DNA from: Clavelina lepadiformis
Taxonomy: Eukaryota; Chordata; Ascidiacea; Aplousobranchia; Clavelinidae
NCBI RefSeq assembly: GCF_947623445.1
Contig: NC_135246.1
Coordinates: forward strand, 3,951,856 to 4,015,855
Reading direction: 5' to 3'
Length of the DNA stretch: 64,000 nt
In this document: positions 51,524 through 63,500 of the stretch, one piece after another
Layout of the letters: every line of letters starts with the position of its first letter
Position numbering within the stretch: the stretch's first letter is position 1
The notes under the pieces: model-generated
What the model was told of the DNA's origin: nothing
Databases searched by the model: none
Seen by the model: only the letters and a program-made list of their open reading frames with translations
Made by a program: the position numbers and the translations under genes

Positions 51524-52437
51524 GCGTTTTTGTGAATTTCGGAACTTTCCGGCCAGGGGGGATCGATTTCAAGGTCACCATCGTGAAGAGGAGGAAATCT
51601 TCTTTAAGAATCTGCAATAAAAAATTCACACCTCCTCCGGCAACACTCAGCAGAATTGACGTGAAACATTTAATAAATACGGCATTTTTTACGTTTTCGG
51701 GGTCTTATCGCATTTCTTGGTACCTGTCGCGTTTTTGTGAATTTCGGAACTTTCCGGCCAGGGGGGATCGATTTCAAGGTCACCATCGTGAAGAGGAGGA
51801 AATCTTCTTTAAGAATCTGCAATAAAAAATTCACACCTCCTCCGGCAACACTCAGCAGAATTGACGTGAAACATTTAATAAATACGGCATTTTTTACGTT
51901 TTCGGGGTCTTATCGCATTTCTTGGTACCTGTCGCGTTTTTGTGAATTTCGGAACTTTCCGGCCAGGGGGGATCGATTTCAAGGTCACCATCGTGAAGAG
52001 GAGGAAATCTTCTTTAAGAATCTGCAATAAAAAATTCACACCTCCTCCGGCAACACTCAGCAGAATTGACGTGAAACATTTAATAAATACGGCATTTTTT
52101 ACGTTTTCGGGGTCTTATCGCATTTCTTGGTACCTGTCGCGTTTTTGTGAATTTCGGAACTTTCCGGCCAGGGGGGATCGATTTCAAGGTCACCATCGTG
52201 AAGAGGAGGAAATCTTCTTTAAGAATCTGCAATAAAAAATTCACACCTCCTCCGGCAACACTCAGCAGAATTGACGTGAAACATTTAATAAATACGGCAT
52301 TTTTTACGTTTTCGGGGTCTTATCGCATTTCTTGGTACCTGTCGCGTTTTTGTGAATTTCGGAACTTTCCGGCCAGGGGGGATCGATTTCAAGGTCACCA
52401 TCGTGAAGAGGAGGAAATCTTCTTTAAGAATCTGCAA
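51524..52437 (+). repeat. 205-bp satellite, about 4.5 essentially identical copies
   Basis: Successive copies are offset by exactly 205 bp and I saw no differences between them. The last copy ends at 52437. Because 205 is not a multiple of three, no frame continues through the array, and the 97-residue frames it produces repeat by period rather than by coding. The junction with the integrase remnant shares GCGTTTTT. Confidence 0.95.
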
Positions 52438-52783
52438 CCAGGCCTTTTTCTTTTTGTTCATTATTACGTCATGTATTCAAATTGTTTTTTAATTGTGACA
52501 GAGGAGTACAACATTCACATCTCTTGAAACTCGTTTTGTGTGTATACTTTGTTGTTTTTTTTCTTCTTGTTGTTTTGTGTTACCATCATTTTTAATTTTA
52601 AAATATGTGTCTAAAATTTTTGTTTTTTTAACTTGGATGATTGGAAGCGTTAAACTTTGTCTGCTTTGTTTTAAAATGCTGTTTCATTCTGTTTTTGAAA
52701 ATTTTGGAGTCGGAAACACTGTTGTTCGTTTGGATAGTATGATTCTGCTAGGATTCTGCCAGAATGACAGTGGTATGGACATG

Positions 52784-53489
52784 GTACAAGTTAGGTAGCG
52801 ACCCTTCTACCGCGAGCCAATTGCTCTGTTTAGCAAAATTGTGGCTTACCCGTTTCTTACCGCAACAAGTAGCAGGACATCAGATGGTATGACGGATTGG
52901 CGGCCGCTGTTTAGTTGTTTATGTAGGATATAGGACGTAGGTGGTTAAGTTAGGTCAGAGGAATAAATGTTGAGTGGATGTCTAGCGTCTTTTAGTTGCT
53001 TGTGGTCAGTCACTCATATTGCGATTAAACAAAAAAGATTTTTTTTGGCTCTGCATGCTGCACTGCAAAAAATAATTCCTTATTCCTAGTTCAAAAGGCT
53101 TAGAATTAGTGCAGTGCCTACATGAACAGTTTTAGCTCTGCTGAGTGCCTACATAAACACTGCATGCAGCCTTGCTGTCAGCCTGTCACCGCATCCTTAA
53201 GGTTGATAGACTTAAGATGTGTAGTTGCATAATCTGAAAAAGTTTTTTTTCTATTTTTATTTAGGTTACCATTATTTCACTGGAAAAAAATCGGGCTGCC
53301 ACTACAGTTCAAAACTCTTTTTCACAGTTTCTTGATAACCTAACTTGAATTTTATAGCACTACCACTGAAAATCTGCCGGTCACTGTATTGTGATTTAGC
53401 AACTTTGGTAAACAAGACTCTGGTGAAGTGGTCACTTCGTACGTTTTTTCTGAACTTGAATGGAAAACTTTCATTGAGACTACAGAAAC
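52784..53489. other. Intergenic, no gene recognised
   Basis: Between the 6-kb element and the hAT MITE. No domain, RNA gene or long repeat was seen; the frame at 53345-53569 reads into the MITE. Confidence 0.4.
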
Positions 53490-53497
53490 CTCTACAT

Positions 53498-53862
53498 CAG
53501 GCATGCACAACTCAAAACAGTACACGGGCCGTTTTAGGGAAAAAATATTTTTTGCGGGCCGCGTGTTAACGTTGTTGTAAATAACGTGTAGCCTACTTTA
53601 TATAATGTGACCGATTAACCGTTGAATAAGAGATATCGTTGAGAAGATGGTTACTGTCAAGAGACGGTTGCCTCTCGCACTACAGTATCTAGTTGTTTTT
53701 AACGCTTAGCGGCGGTAAAGCATCGGATTCGTTGATTATGTAACTGTAGCCTAACCGTGGAGAAAATGCCTGAATGAGCGAAATCACGGAATATCTCGTG
53801 GGCCGCATGAAAAGGTTTCACGGGCCGCATGCGGCCCGCGGGCCGTATGTTGTGCATGCCTG
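53498..53862. mobile_element. hAT-type MITE, 365 bp
   Basis: The termini CAGGCATGCACAAC and GTTGTGCATGCCTG are perfect inverted repeats. They are flanked by the 8-bp duplication CTCTACAT (53490-53497 and 53863-53870). The GC-rich gcggcccgcgggcc blocks inside the right end are common in vertebrate-type hAT non-autonomous elements. No transposase. Confidence 0.92.
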
Positions 53863-53870
53863 CTCTACAT

Positions 53871-54522
53871 CAATGGCATGGAAAAGATTTTGGTATGACA
53901 CCGACGACTTTCGATAACCTGTCTGTAACGTTAATCCCCTCCAAATTCTCACTTCTCATGATTGAATTACTAAGTTGCGGTTTGAAATAAATGCTCATTT
54001 TTGTGCGATTTGAAATAAATGCATCTCAATGCTCAAACGTTAAACATCCAAGATACAGTCCTTACTGGTAAGTATTTCACCACCGAATTTCTTTTTTCCT
54101 TCATCTGAAACAAAAGTTATTAATCTATCAGTGGAGATCTGCCATTCATGCTATTGTCGTTTTGCAACCTCGGTAAATGGAACCCAATAAAATAATCACT
54201 TCTACTGAATTTTTGTTTTCACTAACGCTTTTGTCTCATCAGACAAAGTCCACCTAAAGCTGTATGCTTAGCAGCTCTGGTCATGCATAAGGCCTCCAGT
54301 GCAGGTCCATTGATTACCATAACATAAAAGTTGGTGGTATTCTCGCCTAACCACTTATTTTTCAGCCTGATAATGAAAAATATACTTTGATACCAGGAGC
54401 ACATACTAAACTAGGAGGATGATAGATTTGCCATCTTGTAGATGATGCTGCTGATGAGTTGCCAATTTGAACTATGGATATTTCTTTAACGTAAATGCCT
54501 CCGAATTGAAGTCATTTGAAGT
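53871..54522. promoter_or_regulatory. 5' flank of GTF3C1
   Basis: About 650 bp upstream of the start codon. It contains a short duplication (tttgaaataaatgc at about 53980 and 54010). No clear TATA box or splice-leader acceptor could be assigned. Confidence 0.3.
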
Positions 54523-57500
54523 ATGGATATCTTCAAGATATGCTTGCAAGAAGTTGCTCTGGAGGGATTAGACGGTGTAACTTTGCCTACACTTTGGTTA
54601 AGATTGGTACAAAGAGAAGAAAAAGTTCCTATCAATCTTACAGAGTCACTTAAGAACGTATTATGGAATTTTCTTTCTCATAATGCGTCAATTGATTGTT
54701 TTCAACTTGAACATGGGAGGCCAGAACCTTCTATTTTCGATCGGTGTGAACTAAATGTTTATTTTGTATTATTTTAGTGTGTTGGTTCTTTTTAGTTTTA
54801 TTAATATCGGTATTCCGGTAATGTATTCTCATGAATGAATCGCACCTCATAGTTACCGATACATGATAAATATTTGCTACTTGTACTTAAACGAATTTCT
54901 ACATAGACTTCCAGTAGCCTACTAATAAATCCAAACTTGATTTAAATGCAAGTTTGTGAAATAGATTAATACTGGTGTACTGTAGACATATTTCTGGAAC
55001 CAGAAAGGTTATTTTGAGTTTTTCATAGTTAGTAAACTTTAGCAAAGAGATTGGCATAACATAATTGTCTGTAATTAGGTTTCTGGGATTTGATACTTCT
55101 GCTGGAAAACATGTTGCTACAGCGCCAGATGAATTAGACACTCTAGATGATATTTACCCTATTAAACCAATATCTCAGCCCAACATTAAAGTAAGTAAAC
55201 CCCCTGGTTTTCGGCTGTTATATTTGATTATTTATCTACTTTTCTGGTATAAATATACAAATGTTAGTAGAATACAATATATTTATAAACATGGAATTTT
55301 GTCTTTTTGTTGACTTTTGGTTTTAATGCTTTTGGGTTAAATTATGATAGTTTAATTGGTTAAATTAGAAATTTAGCTGGAGTTGCAAAAACCTTTATCA
55401 AAAATTGGCAGGTTGATGAGGAGACAAATGAGCGGTTAAATTGACTTTTTGATTTTTAATTAAAACATTTATGACATTGGTATACATATACCTAAATGGG
55501 TTAACAACCTATATCATGGCAGGACACATTAAAATTTATTACAGTGATCACAGAACAACTAGAAATCAAATTTGTACAGAGGATAACATCACTTTTAATG
55601 TGTTTAATACAAAATTATACAGTAAATTCTTTTCTAGGGATCCTGCTGGGAATTTGAAAGCAGGAAAGATGTAACAAAAGAACTAAAAATGATTCAAATA
55701 GATTTGCAAGAAGCATTGCTCAGGTACTTATCAGTAGAGTACCACGCTGATGTTTGATTTTGACAAACCTTAGGAAATAAATGAAATGTCAAATGTTGTT
55801 CCAGTTTCTAACTGTATTTTTTATTTTAACCTTCACATTTTACTCCAACAATTGCCATAATAGCATTTCTTTTTTGCAATACTTTTTCTAATTTTGAACT
55901 AAGATATGGTGCGCAGAAACTTGTCCTGGTTGGTTCACAGAAACTCAGAGAAAATGTTTTACGTGCTCCTGGAATTACTCCTCAGGTATCATTTCTTTCA
56001 AAAGTTATCTGATTTTGACTCTTCATTTTAATATTATCATCTTTGACTATAATTATATTTGCCTTTGATGTATTCTATGTAAAAAAAGTTTTTGATTTTG
56101 TACAAAGACATAATAAACATATTGACTTGGTCTATTTTGATGTTCAAAAATGTGATTTAAATCTGGTAGACAGTGGAAGAACTTGGTTCTGTCGACTACT
56201 GTATACTTGAACGTATTGGTAGATCAAGATGGCAGGGAGAAATACAAACAGTTCTGAATAATGTCATCTTCAAGTAAGAAATACGAAATTTACCGAAGTT
56301 TACATGTTATGTAAATTTCATTGCAGAATTTATTTTGTATTCCAGACAACTCAAAGCATCTCATATACATTACTTGATGAAATCGTTGCATGTTAAAGGT
56401 CTTGTTGTAAAACAGGGTTATTCCTACATTAGGTTTGTTGATGTTCAGTGTTTCACTTATTTTTCGTTTTCATAAAATATTGTGGTTTAATGTCAATTTT
56501 TTGTTGCAACTGTAGACCAGACTGTCAAAGTTTTGCCTTTCTTCTACAGACCAGATAAAGCTGGCAAAATTCACCAGCAAGTACTTTTTCATTTGCCTCA
56601 TTACAAGAAAGATGCCCGATATATGACAGATGCAAAAATTGAAGTTATGTGTGAGTTACTCAGTCAGAGTAAAAACGAAACCATGAAAATAGGAGATCTT
56701 AAGGAAATAGTAGTAAGCACTGGGCAATCAGGATGATTATTGTGTTGGATTCGTACACAATTAAATATGCCATTCAAATTTTTTAATTTATTTGACACTT
56801 TTCAAATGAAAAAAATTTATCATTTGTAATTTTAGAATATTTTTCATTTAGGGTATTGACCGTTTTGCTTTAAAAAAGCTCATTCGCAAGATGGAGTCCT
56901 TTGGTTATGTCAAGGTTACACGGGTCGACAATTCCAAAATTATGGAAAACAGACTGATGAAGTTGTTGAAGGTATATACAAACTTTTATGAATGCTAGAT
57001 AGGGTATGTTTTATTATTCCTTGAAAACTTTTTTGCATTATTACATTCCAGTGATTCGATGCGTGCTTGCACCGTAAATTTATGTGGTACACATAAATGA
57101 TTCCTCAATTTATTTGTGCTTTGCGGCAGAGTCTATTGTTTGTCTGCACTTGTTTTGTAGCTGTAAACATTGACTACTGTAAGATTTCAGTCCAGTCAAC
57201 TGTTAGTATATTTTTGACCCAATCAGTAAAAACATGAACAGTGTGCCAAGGTGTTGAGTTTTTGCTAAGTTATCCATTTAAGAAAAATATTTGTGTTTTT
57301 CACTATCGATTAACTATCACTATCGATTAATTTTCACCTGAACATTGGTATGTAACATTTTCTTGAAGGCTCCGACTCCAAAACAGGAGGTGATTGAAGA
57401 TCAGGACGAAGATGAAAATAACAACGATTGTGTGACATCTGAAATGGAAGCTGAGTGTGGTGTTGTTGCTGAGCTTCCATTGTCACTGCAAGGTTACAGA

Positions 57501-60500
57501 TACAGTAAGTTATTATGCACAAGCTTTGAGATTTCCATATAACTTATGAAAAAGAAGTGCTTGAAAAGATGTTTGAAAACTGTTGGTTCAAGTAAGATAC
57601 CGGTAATTAGAAAGTGCTTATTAAAGTCAAAGTATATTAGCATTGTATCTCAAAATAATCTACATTTCTTTGATTAATCATTCATCCTATAATGATAAAT
57701 AATCTGTATTACCGAATTCTCTTGTAAGCTGCCGGCCTGCTGCTTATATTTAATAAGTTTTTGTACGGATTGTTTGTTTTAATTGTTAACTTTGTAGCCT
57801 AAGTCTAAGTAGTAAGACCTATAGTGCAAATCTATCTTCTAAATGAAATTTATCCATGGTTTTTGTAACTACCTGCACATCCATAGCCACCAAATGCATG
57901 GCTTAGTTGCAACGAAACACAGTCATAGTTACTTTTATAATTAAATGCTACAATTTTGTCGTGTGGTTTATATTAGCTTATTTTCATTTTATCGCGTACA
58001 ACTTTTATTCAATGATGTAAGACTTAAAGCAAGAGTGTCTTTTTTGATACAACAACAGTATGAAATTTCCTTAAGTTATCGCTGTTGGTGAGAATGGCTG
58101 TTCTCAGACTGACATGTTAAGCTTGCTGAAGGGATACGGCTCATTGGAAGCACGACACATATGCCGTAAAATGGAAAAAGCAAAACTTGTGAAAGTAAGA
58201 TTGAACAATATGCTGGTAATTTAAACAATATTTAAAATATATTAACAACTCTGTAGCATGGTAATAAGTGACAGATAATTTAATTAATTCATAGCAGGAG
58301 TACAATGATCAGTTTATTTGTGTACATCGCCGCAGCAGATGTTTTATGACAGAAGGTCTGCTGTTATGGTGTCTGCAACTCATAAGCTATAAACATATTG
58401 GTTATTTGATTTCTGTTGTATTAGAACAGAATAATTTTAACCTCAAATTTTTTCAACTAGAATTCTATATTTTATAATTAGAAATCAAGAAAATGAAGAA
58501 TTTTCAATTAACTGATAATGCATTTCAAACTGAATCCTAAAAGTGTTATTTGATGACTCCTTTATTTTTTAGATAATTATGGTGGACATAGGAAAGCAAA
58601 GGACACAGAAGTACATTGCTAAAGACTATGCCACGAGCAGTTCTTATACGAAACAGCTATTGGCTGAAAAGAAAAAAAGAAAAGAAATTCTCAAGACATC
58701 AGGTATTATGAGGATCTAGAATTGTAGTTCAGCAGCAATTGCATTCCATGCTAATACTACATTTTTACAGAAAACATAAAATTGCTTTGTAAATAGCATT
58801 CATGAAAAATCAAACCCCGAAACTTTGAAAAAATTTAAAAGTAGTCCAAAGTTGTAACGAGCAGAAGGATGTCGGTATCTTCATAGCTATATTTTTGAGC
58901 AGCTAGGAGCCACGCCAATGACACTTGCAATGAAGGTTTTGATGTGCAAGAAGCAACCAGTATCACTACACCAGCAGAAAGTTCTACTTCCAGTGATACA
59001 ATCAGATTTACCAACTTGGAAGAAGACGCTTCAAGGTGCTTGGTATTAGGTGATATTCAGTAGAAATCAGACAGCGTAATTATTGATGAAAACTCTGTTG
59101 TTTGCAGGGTTGATGATGTCATGCCTCCAGTAGCCTCAGACCTGATGACAAATAAAACAGACTCTGTGCAGGTATTGGTATATCTAGACATGGTCTCTTG
59201 CTAAATAGTTGATAAACAGGTAATTAAATGCGGTATTGTTAAATTTCCCTTGTACTGGTTCTTCTTTGTAGGTATCAAATTCTACTTGTTCATCTGAAAA
59301 TCCTGCTGAGCATGCTACAGAGGATGCGCCAGTAAGTAAAATAGCATATAGCAGCAACACGTTGCTATTTCAAATAATTTTGCCTAACAACTACCTTTCA
59401 ACTACCTTTCACAGTGTTATGATTTTTTTGCAGAATGTTGCATGGCATAGAAACAAGTGGGACGGACATGAAACTACAAGGAAAATGCGTCGTTCTAATT
59501 TGATTTTGAGTTTTATCAACGAGCATAAAATAGTAGAAGGATTTGTCGGTATGCTGAAGTTGCTGCAAAATTCTGAGTCAGATGAAGGTAGGAAAGTGGG
59601 TCATGATTCATGAAAGTGGGTTATACTTTGCATTACGTGAAAAATTGCTCTTCAAAAAACTTGTTGTGGTTAAGGAATTATTGCCAAAACTATGGTGCAA
59701 ATTAAGGGATCTTTGTGACCAGTTTATTGAGATTGTGATTTTATAGAACCAAATCACAGCTTATTGCAAACAAGTACTTGCTTACACAGTGTGGTAAATA
59801 GCCAAGCACAGTGATGTAATTGACACAGATTTTGTATCTTATACTAAATTATGTATGAATAAGCAGTAGATGGCGATGTAATTTAGAGCACTGGAATATG
59901 TGGAGTGATCCATATTAGTTTACACGTAGAGTATAGATCAGGGTGGTCCCGAACATCTTCAGTACACCGTATCTTGCAATGCAAAATCAGCCGTTGTTAA
60001 ATTACAACTACGATTTATTTAAACACATCACATTAACCCACAGCCGGAGATAAGTTGCACATTATTGAAGTGCAAGTCAACATGTGATTATTATGGAGTA
60101 ACAATGATTTTTTACAGCTAACGTCACAGTATTGTGTGACGACACACACATGCGGTGATTTTTACTCTTTGTTGCAAACAAGTAGAAAGTATCAAAAAGT
60201 GCATTATTAGCCGTGCGGCAAAACATTAGGTCAATAAGATCTGTAAATTTAGTCCTTTGCTTTCATCAGACTAGAGTTTCCCCTGTTTTAAGACCCACAA
60301 TGTTTTTATTAAACTTAGTGTGGCCCTTCATGCTGGCGGGACCACCCTGGTACAGATAAAAGCAATAGTCATCTTTCAAATGCAGCAGTACTGGATTCAA
60401 AGCTTATTTGAGTTGGCGTAATTTGTTAAGCCATTTGTAATGATTCATTCAATGGACTGTCCTGTAGCCTGTAGGCATCGCTAATTTTTATAAGTTCTGC

Positions 60501-63500
60501 TAACAGCCCAGTTGTAGTCGAGCCCACAGTATTTGTATGGTAATGTACAGTACGAATTATACCATTACCAGTAGCCTTCTTGATAACAGACACTCCATAT
60601 AAAGATAACTGATATATATCTCAAATAGTTTCTATGTTGGTCAATGCATGACCCTTGATTTGTTACAATACAAAACAGTCTATACTTGAATCAATACTTC
60701 ACATGATTCTACATTGTTACGTAACGTGACTTTCTTTTCTGATGTCACAATATCTGCTGAGCATGCCACAATAATTGTCAAGGTTGCATTATTTTTGGGC
60801 CATAATTTCTTTACCATTGCAAAATTTTTCACCAGTTCATTCTGTAAATAGTGCTTTTTTTAGAAAATCAGTTCGCTTTTGCACCAGCTCCCCTGCTGAG
60901 CTGAGTGTAATGATAATGCACTTTGGTTGTATTTTTTTAAAGTTATGCTAGTTGTGTTTGTGATTTAAACCACCAAAACAGTGCTTGTATAAATGCATGA
61001 ACTGATTCACCCCTATATGCAGGTATAAAATCGAAAGTTTGCAAGAAAACAGTGAAGCGAATCATCTCCAAGCTTGCTAACGATGGTTTATTAAAGAGTG
61101 TCAACTTGCCTATTACTGCCGAAGAACGCACTATTAATGTACAATATAAACTGGCCATAAGTAGTTTTTAATATGTGTATTATGGGATTTATATTTTTGT
61201 CATGCTGATGCTCTCATTTAGGTTGATTTTATCATGTCTTTGGACTGCGGTCCAGCAAGATTAAAAACCGCAATCGAAACCGTGCAGTTTCGAATGTTTT
61301 CCGAAGAAAGCAGGAAAATCGGTGAACGCATAGATCTGACCAAGGCAAGTTCATAAATTGCAATTACAAACGACTGGCTTTTACAACCTAGGAAATATTC
61401 TGAAGTCTATATTTCTAGGATTCTCCTCTTTCCATACACACTGCCCTGGAAATTCCTGATATCATAAAACAAGAAGATTTAAAGCCCATCAAGCAAATAC
61501 AGTACGGTTTTCAACCAAAGTTTGTTCGTCTTCAGGTGGGTCATGTTTCATGTCAGCTCCAATTGTTTTAAAAGGTCTATTTTCAACATTCTTTTTAATG
61601 CTGCAGATGATTCATGATTACTTGTGGTACTTGGCTTACGAGCATCCTCACGGCAAAATGGAAGGTTTAGATTATGAACTAGTTGACTATGATAAAGTAA
61701 AGGAATATTCTAAGGACCAAACCTGGAAAAGGTAGGTTTGTGTTTTCAACTTTCCTAAAAAGTGATGTTTTATGGATTCAACTCTACTCTATGAATACAA
61801 CTAAAGGCTTCAGATTACTCATTATGGAGCGTTTTCTCCTGGCAAAATGCAAATCTAAAAAATAAAATCTTTTCGTGAGAGTACCCAGAAAGTGTATTTT
61901 CACTTTGTTGTTAATATACGACGTGATAACTTACAGAAATAGATTGTTGAAACAAGAATTCTGAATTTGCTGGAAAATGCTTCAAAAAAGCAAGAATTTC
62001 AAACTCGGAATAATGGTGAAATTAGTCATTGTTTAGGACCCTAAAAAATCGAGGCCGATTAGCTCAGTTGGTTAGAGCGTCGTGCTAATAACGTGAATGT
62101 CGAGGGTTTGAGTCCCCTATTGGCCAAATCTTGCCTCGATAGCTCAGTTGGGAAAGCGTCAGCCTGAAAATCTAAAGGTCCCTGGTTTAATCCATGTAAA
62201 CAACTATTGCTAACTCAAGTCTTCATTTTATTTGGTTCTTGTTAAAACAATTTTTCGGTTATATGAAAGTTTTCTTCAGCTTCAGGTTGTGATCAGTGCT
62301 TATTACCTCGACATTCTTAAAAGAATGCCCCATCGTATTGTATTTGTAAACTGCTTATCCGCCATACATTTGAATTAGTTTTGATGTTAAGTTAATGCCA
62401 TGGTGTTAACAGAATGCCAAGGCAGTGCCCAATACCATTTTCACACATATTCCTACTTTTCAATTTTACCCTTTTTACAAATTTTAAATTGAGAGGCAAG
62501 TCAAGTTGGCCTTAAATCAAAGAGTAGTTGGCAGTAAATAAAAGGATGAAAGGGTTTTCAATGATATGTGACGGTTAAGGAATTATTATCAAAATTAAAT
62601 CCCGTGCTTGGTCTCCTATTATGATGAGAAGGGCGGTCAATATGATGTCACGATGTAAAAACAGTATGATAGCTGACTAGAGTTTGTATTAGGTGAAGTA
62701 GTCTAGGTAACGCATTTTAGATGGAAACACCTCTATAGGTAGTTGAAAAGTAGCAGGTAATTTTTACTTTCAGTGATAGGTGACAATACATAAACTGGGA
62801 AAATATTCTTGTTTTTACCACACTTACCGGACTAGGTAGAACCAACAACCAAGACTGGACTGTTGTGTAGGTAATCATTTACATTAACTAGCACAAATAC
62901 ACTAATGGTAAGCTAGTTTAGGCTTATTTAACGCAAAATGTTCCCGTTACACACTTACTTACGGTATAATTACATTCATTACTCTTTACTTGTCTGTCAC
63001 AGGAAAAACTCTATTCATACTTGATCCAAATACTTAAGTCATCCCTATTGTTTCTGTTATTGTGATGTAATAAGGGCCACCAAACTCGTCATAATTAAGC
63101 TTTGAGTTTGCATTTTATGCTACTTGTTTATGGCAATAACTGCTTAACCACTACATACAGGGAGCGGCAGAAAAACCTACCACATTTCAAACTAGGAAAA
63201 AGAGAAAAAAATTATAAGCAATCAAAACATTTATTGTCTCATCTCAAAGTGAAAAGGTTACCATTTGATGTATTTATGTTTTAAAGATTACATCCTGTAG
63301 GTGGCACCCTCGAGATGTAGCTGGCGCCCCCCGAGGCCTTCCAGGTGGCTTTCGCTTTAGTGCTGAACCCGTAGCTCTGAAATTTTTGACCCAGAGCATT
63401 ACAGATTTTCGATTGGGTCCAAGATCGTTACGGTTTAGTTTGAAATGAGTCTTAAATTTTCTTAGCATTCGAGTCACAGATTCCCCATTTCTAATGAAAT

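Larger units (their letters stand above)
46749..52774. mobile_element. Candidate 6.0-kb DNA transposon with 64-bp TIRs and 9-bp target duplication
   Basis: The left end begins ACCACCGTCATTCTGGCAGA. The right end, read in reverse complement, begins ACCACTGTCATTCTGGCAGA. The two align without gaps for about 64 bp, with one mismatch in the first 37. Immediately outside both ends is ATGGACATG (46740-46748 and 52775-52783). Nine-base duplications and long inverted repeats are typical of Mutator-like elements, but no transposase was recognised. The interior contains other elements, so this is a nested or non-autonomous copy. Confidence 0.7.

Noticed and set aside
51532-52527. Series of 97-126-residue frames in the satellite
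   Set aside because: The 205-bp period shifts frame each copy, so each frame is the same chance opening repeated.
55471-55674. 67-residue frame in the GTF3C1 region
   Set aside because: It is intron 2 read-through into exon 3 in another frame; the real exon is 55638-55723.
57541-57600. Possible extra GTF3C1 exon ending at a CAAGTAAG
   Set aside because: Exon 9 joins exon 10 in frame without it, and the family alignment leaves no gap to fill.
61083-61170. Longer version of GTF3C1 exon 16 reading into the intron
   Set aside because: The donor at 61139 joins exon 17 in phase and matches the family; the longer reading hits a stop.
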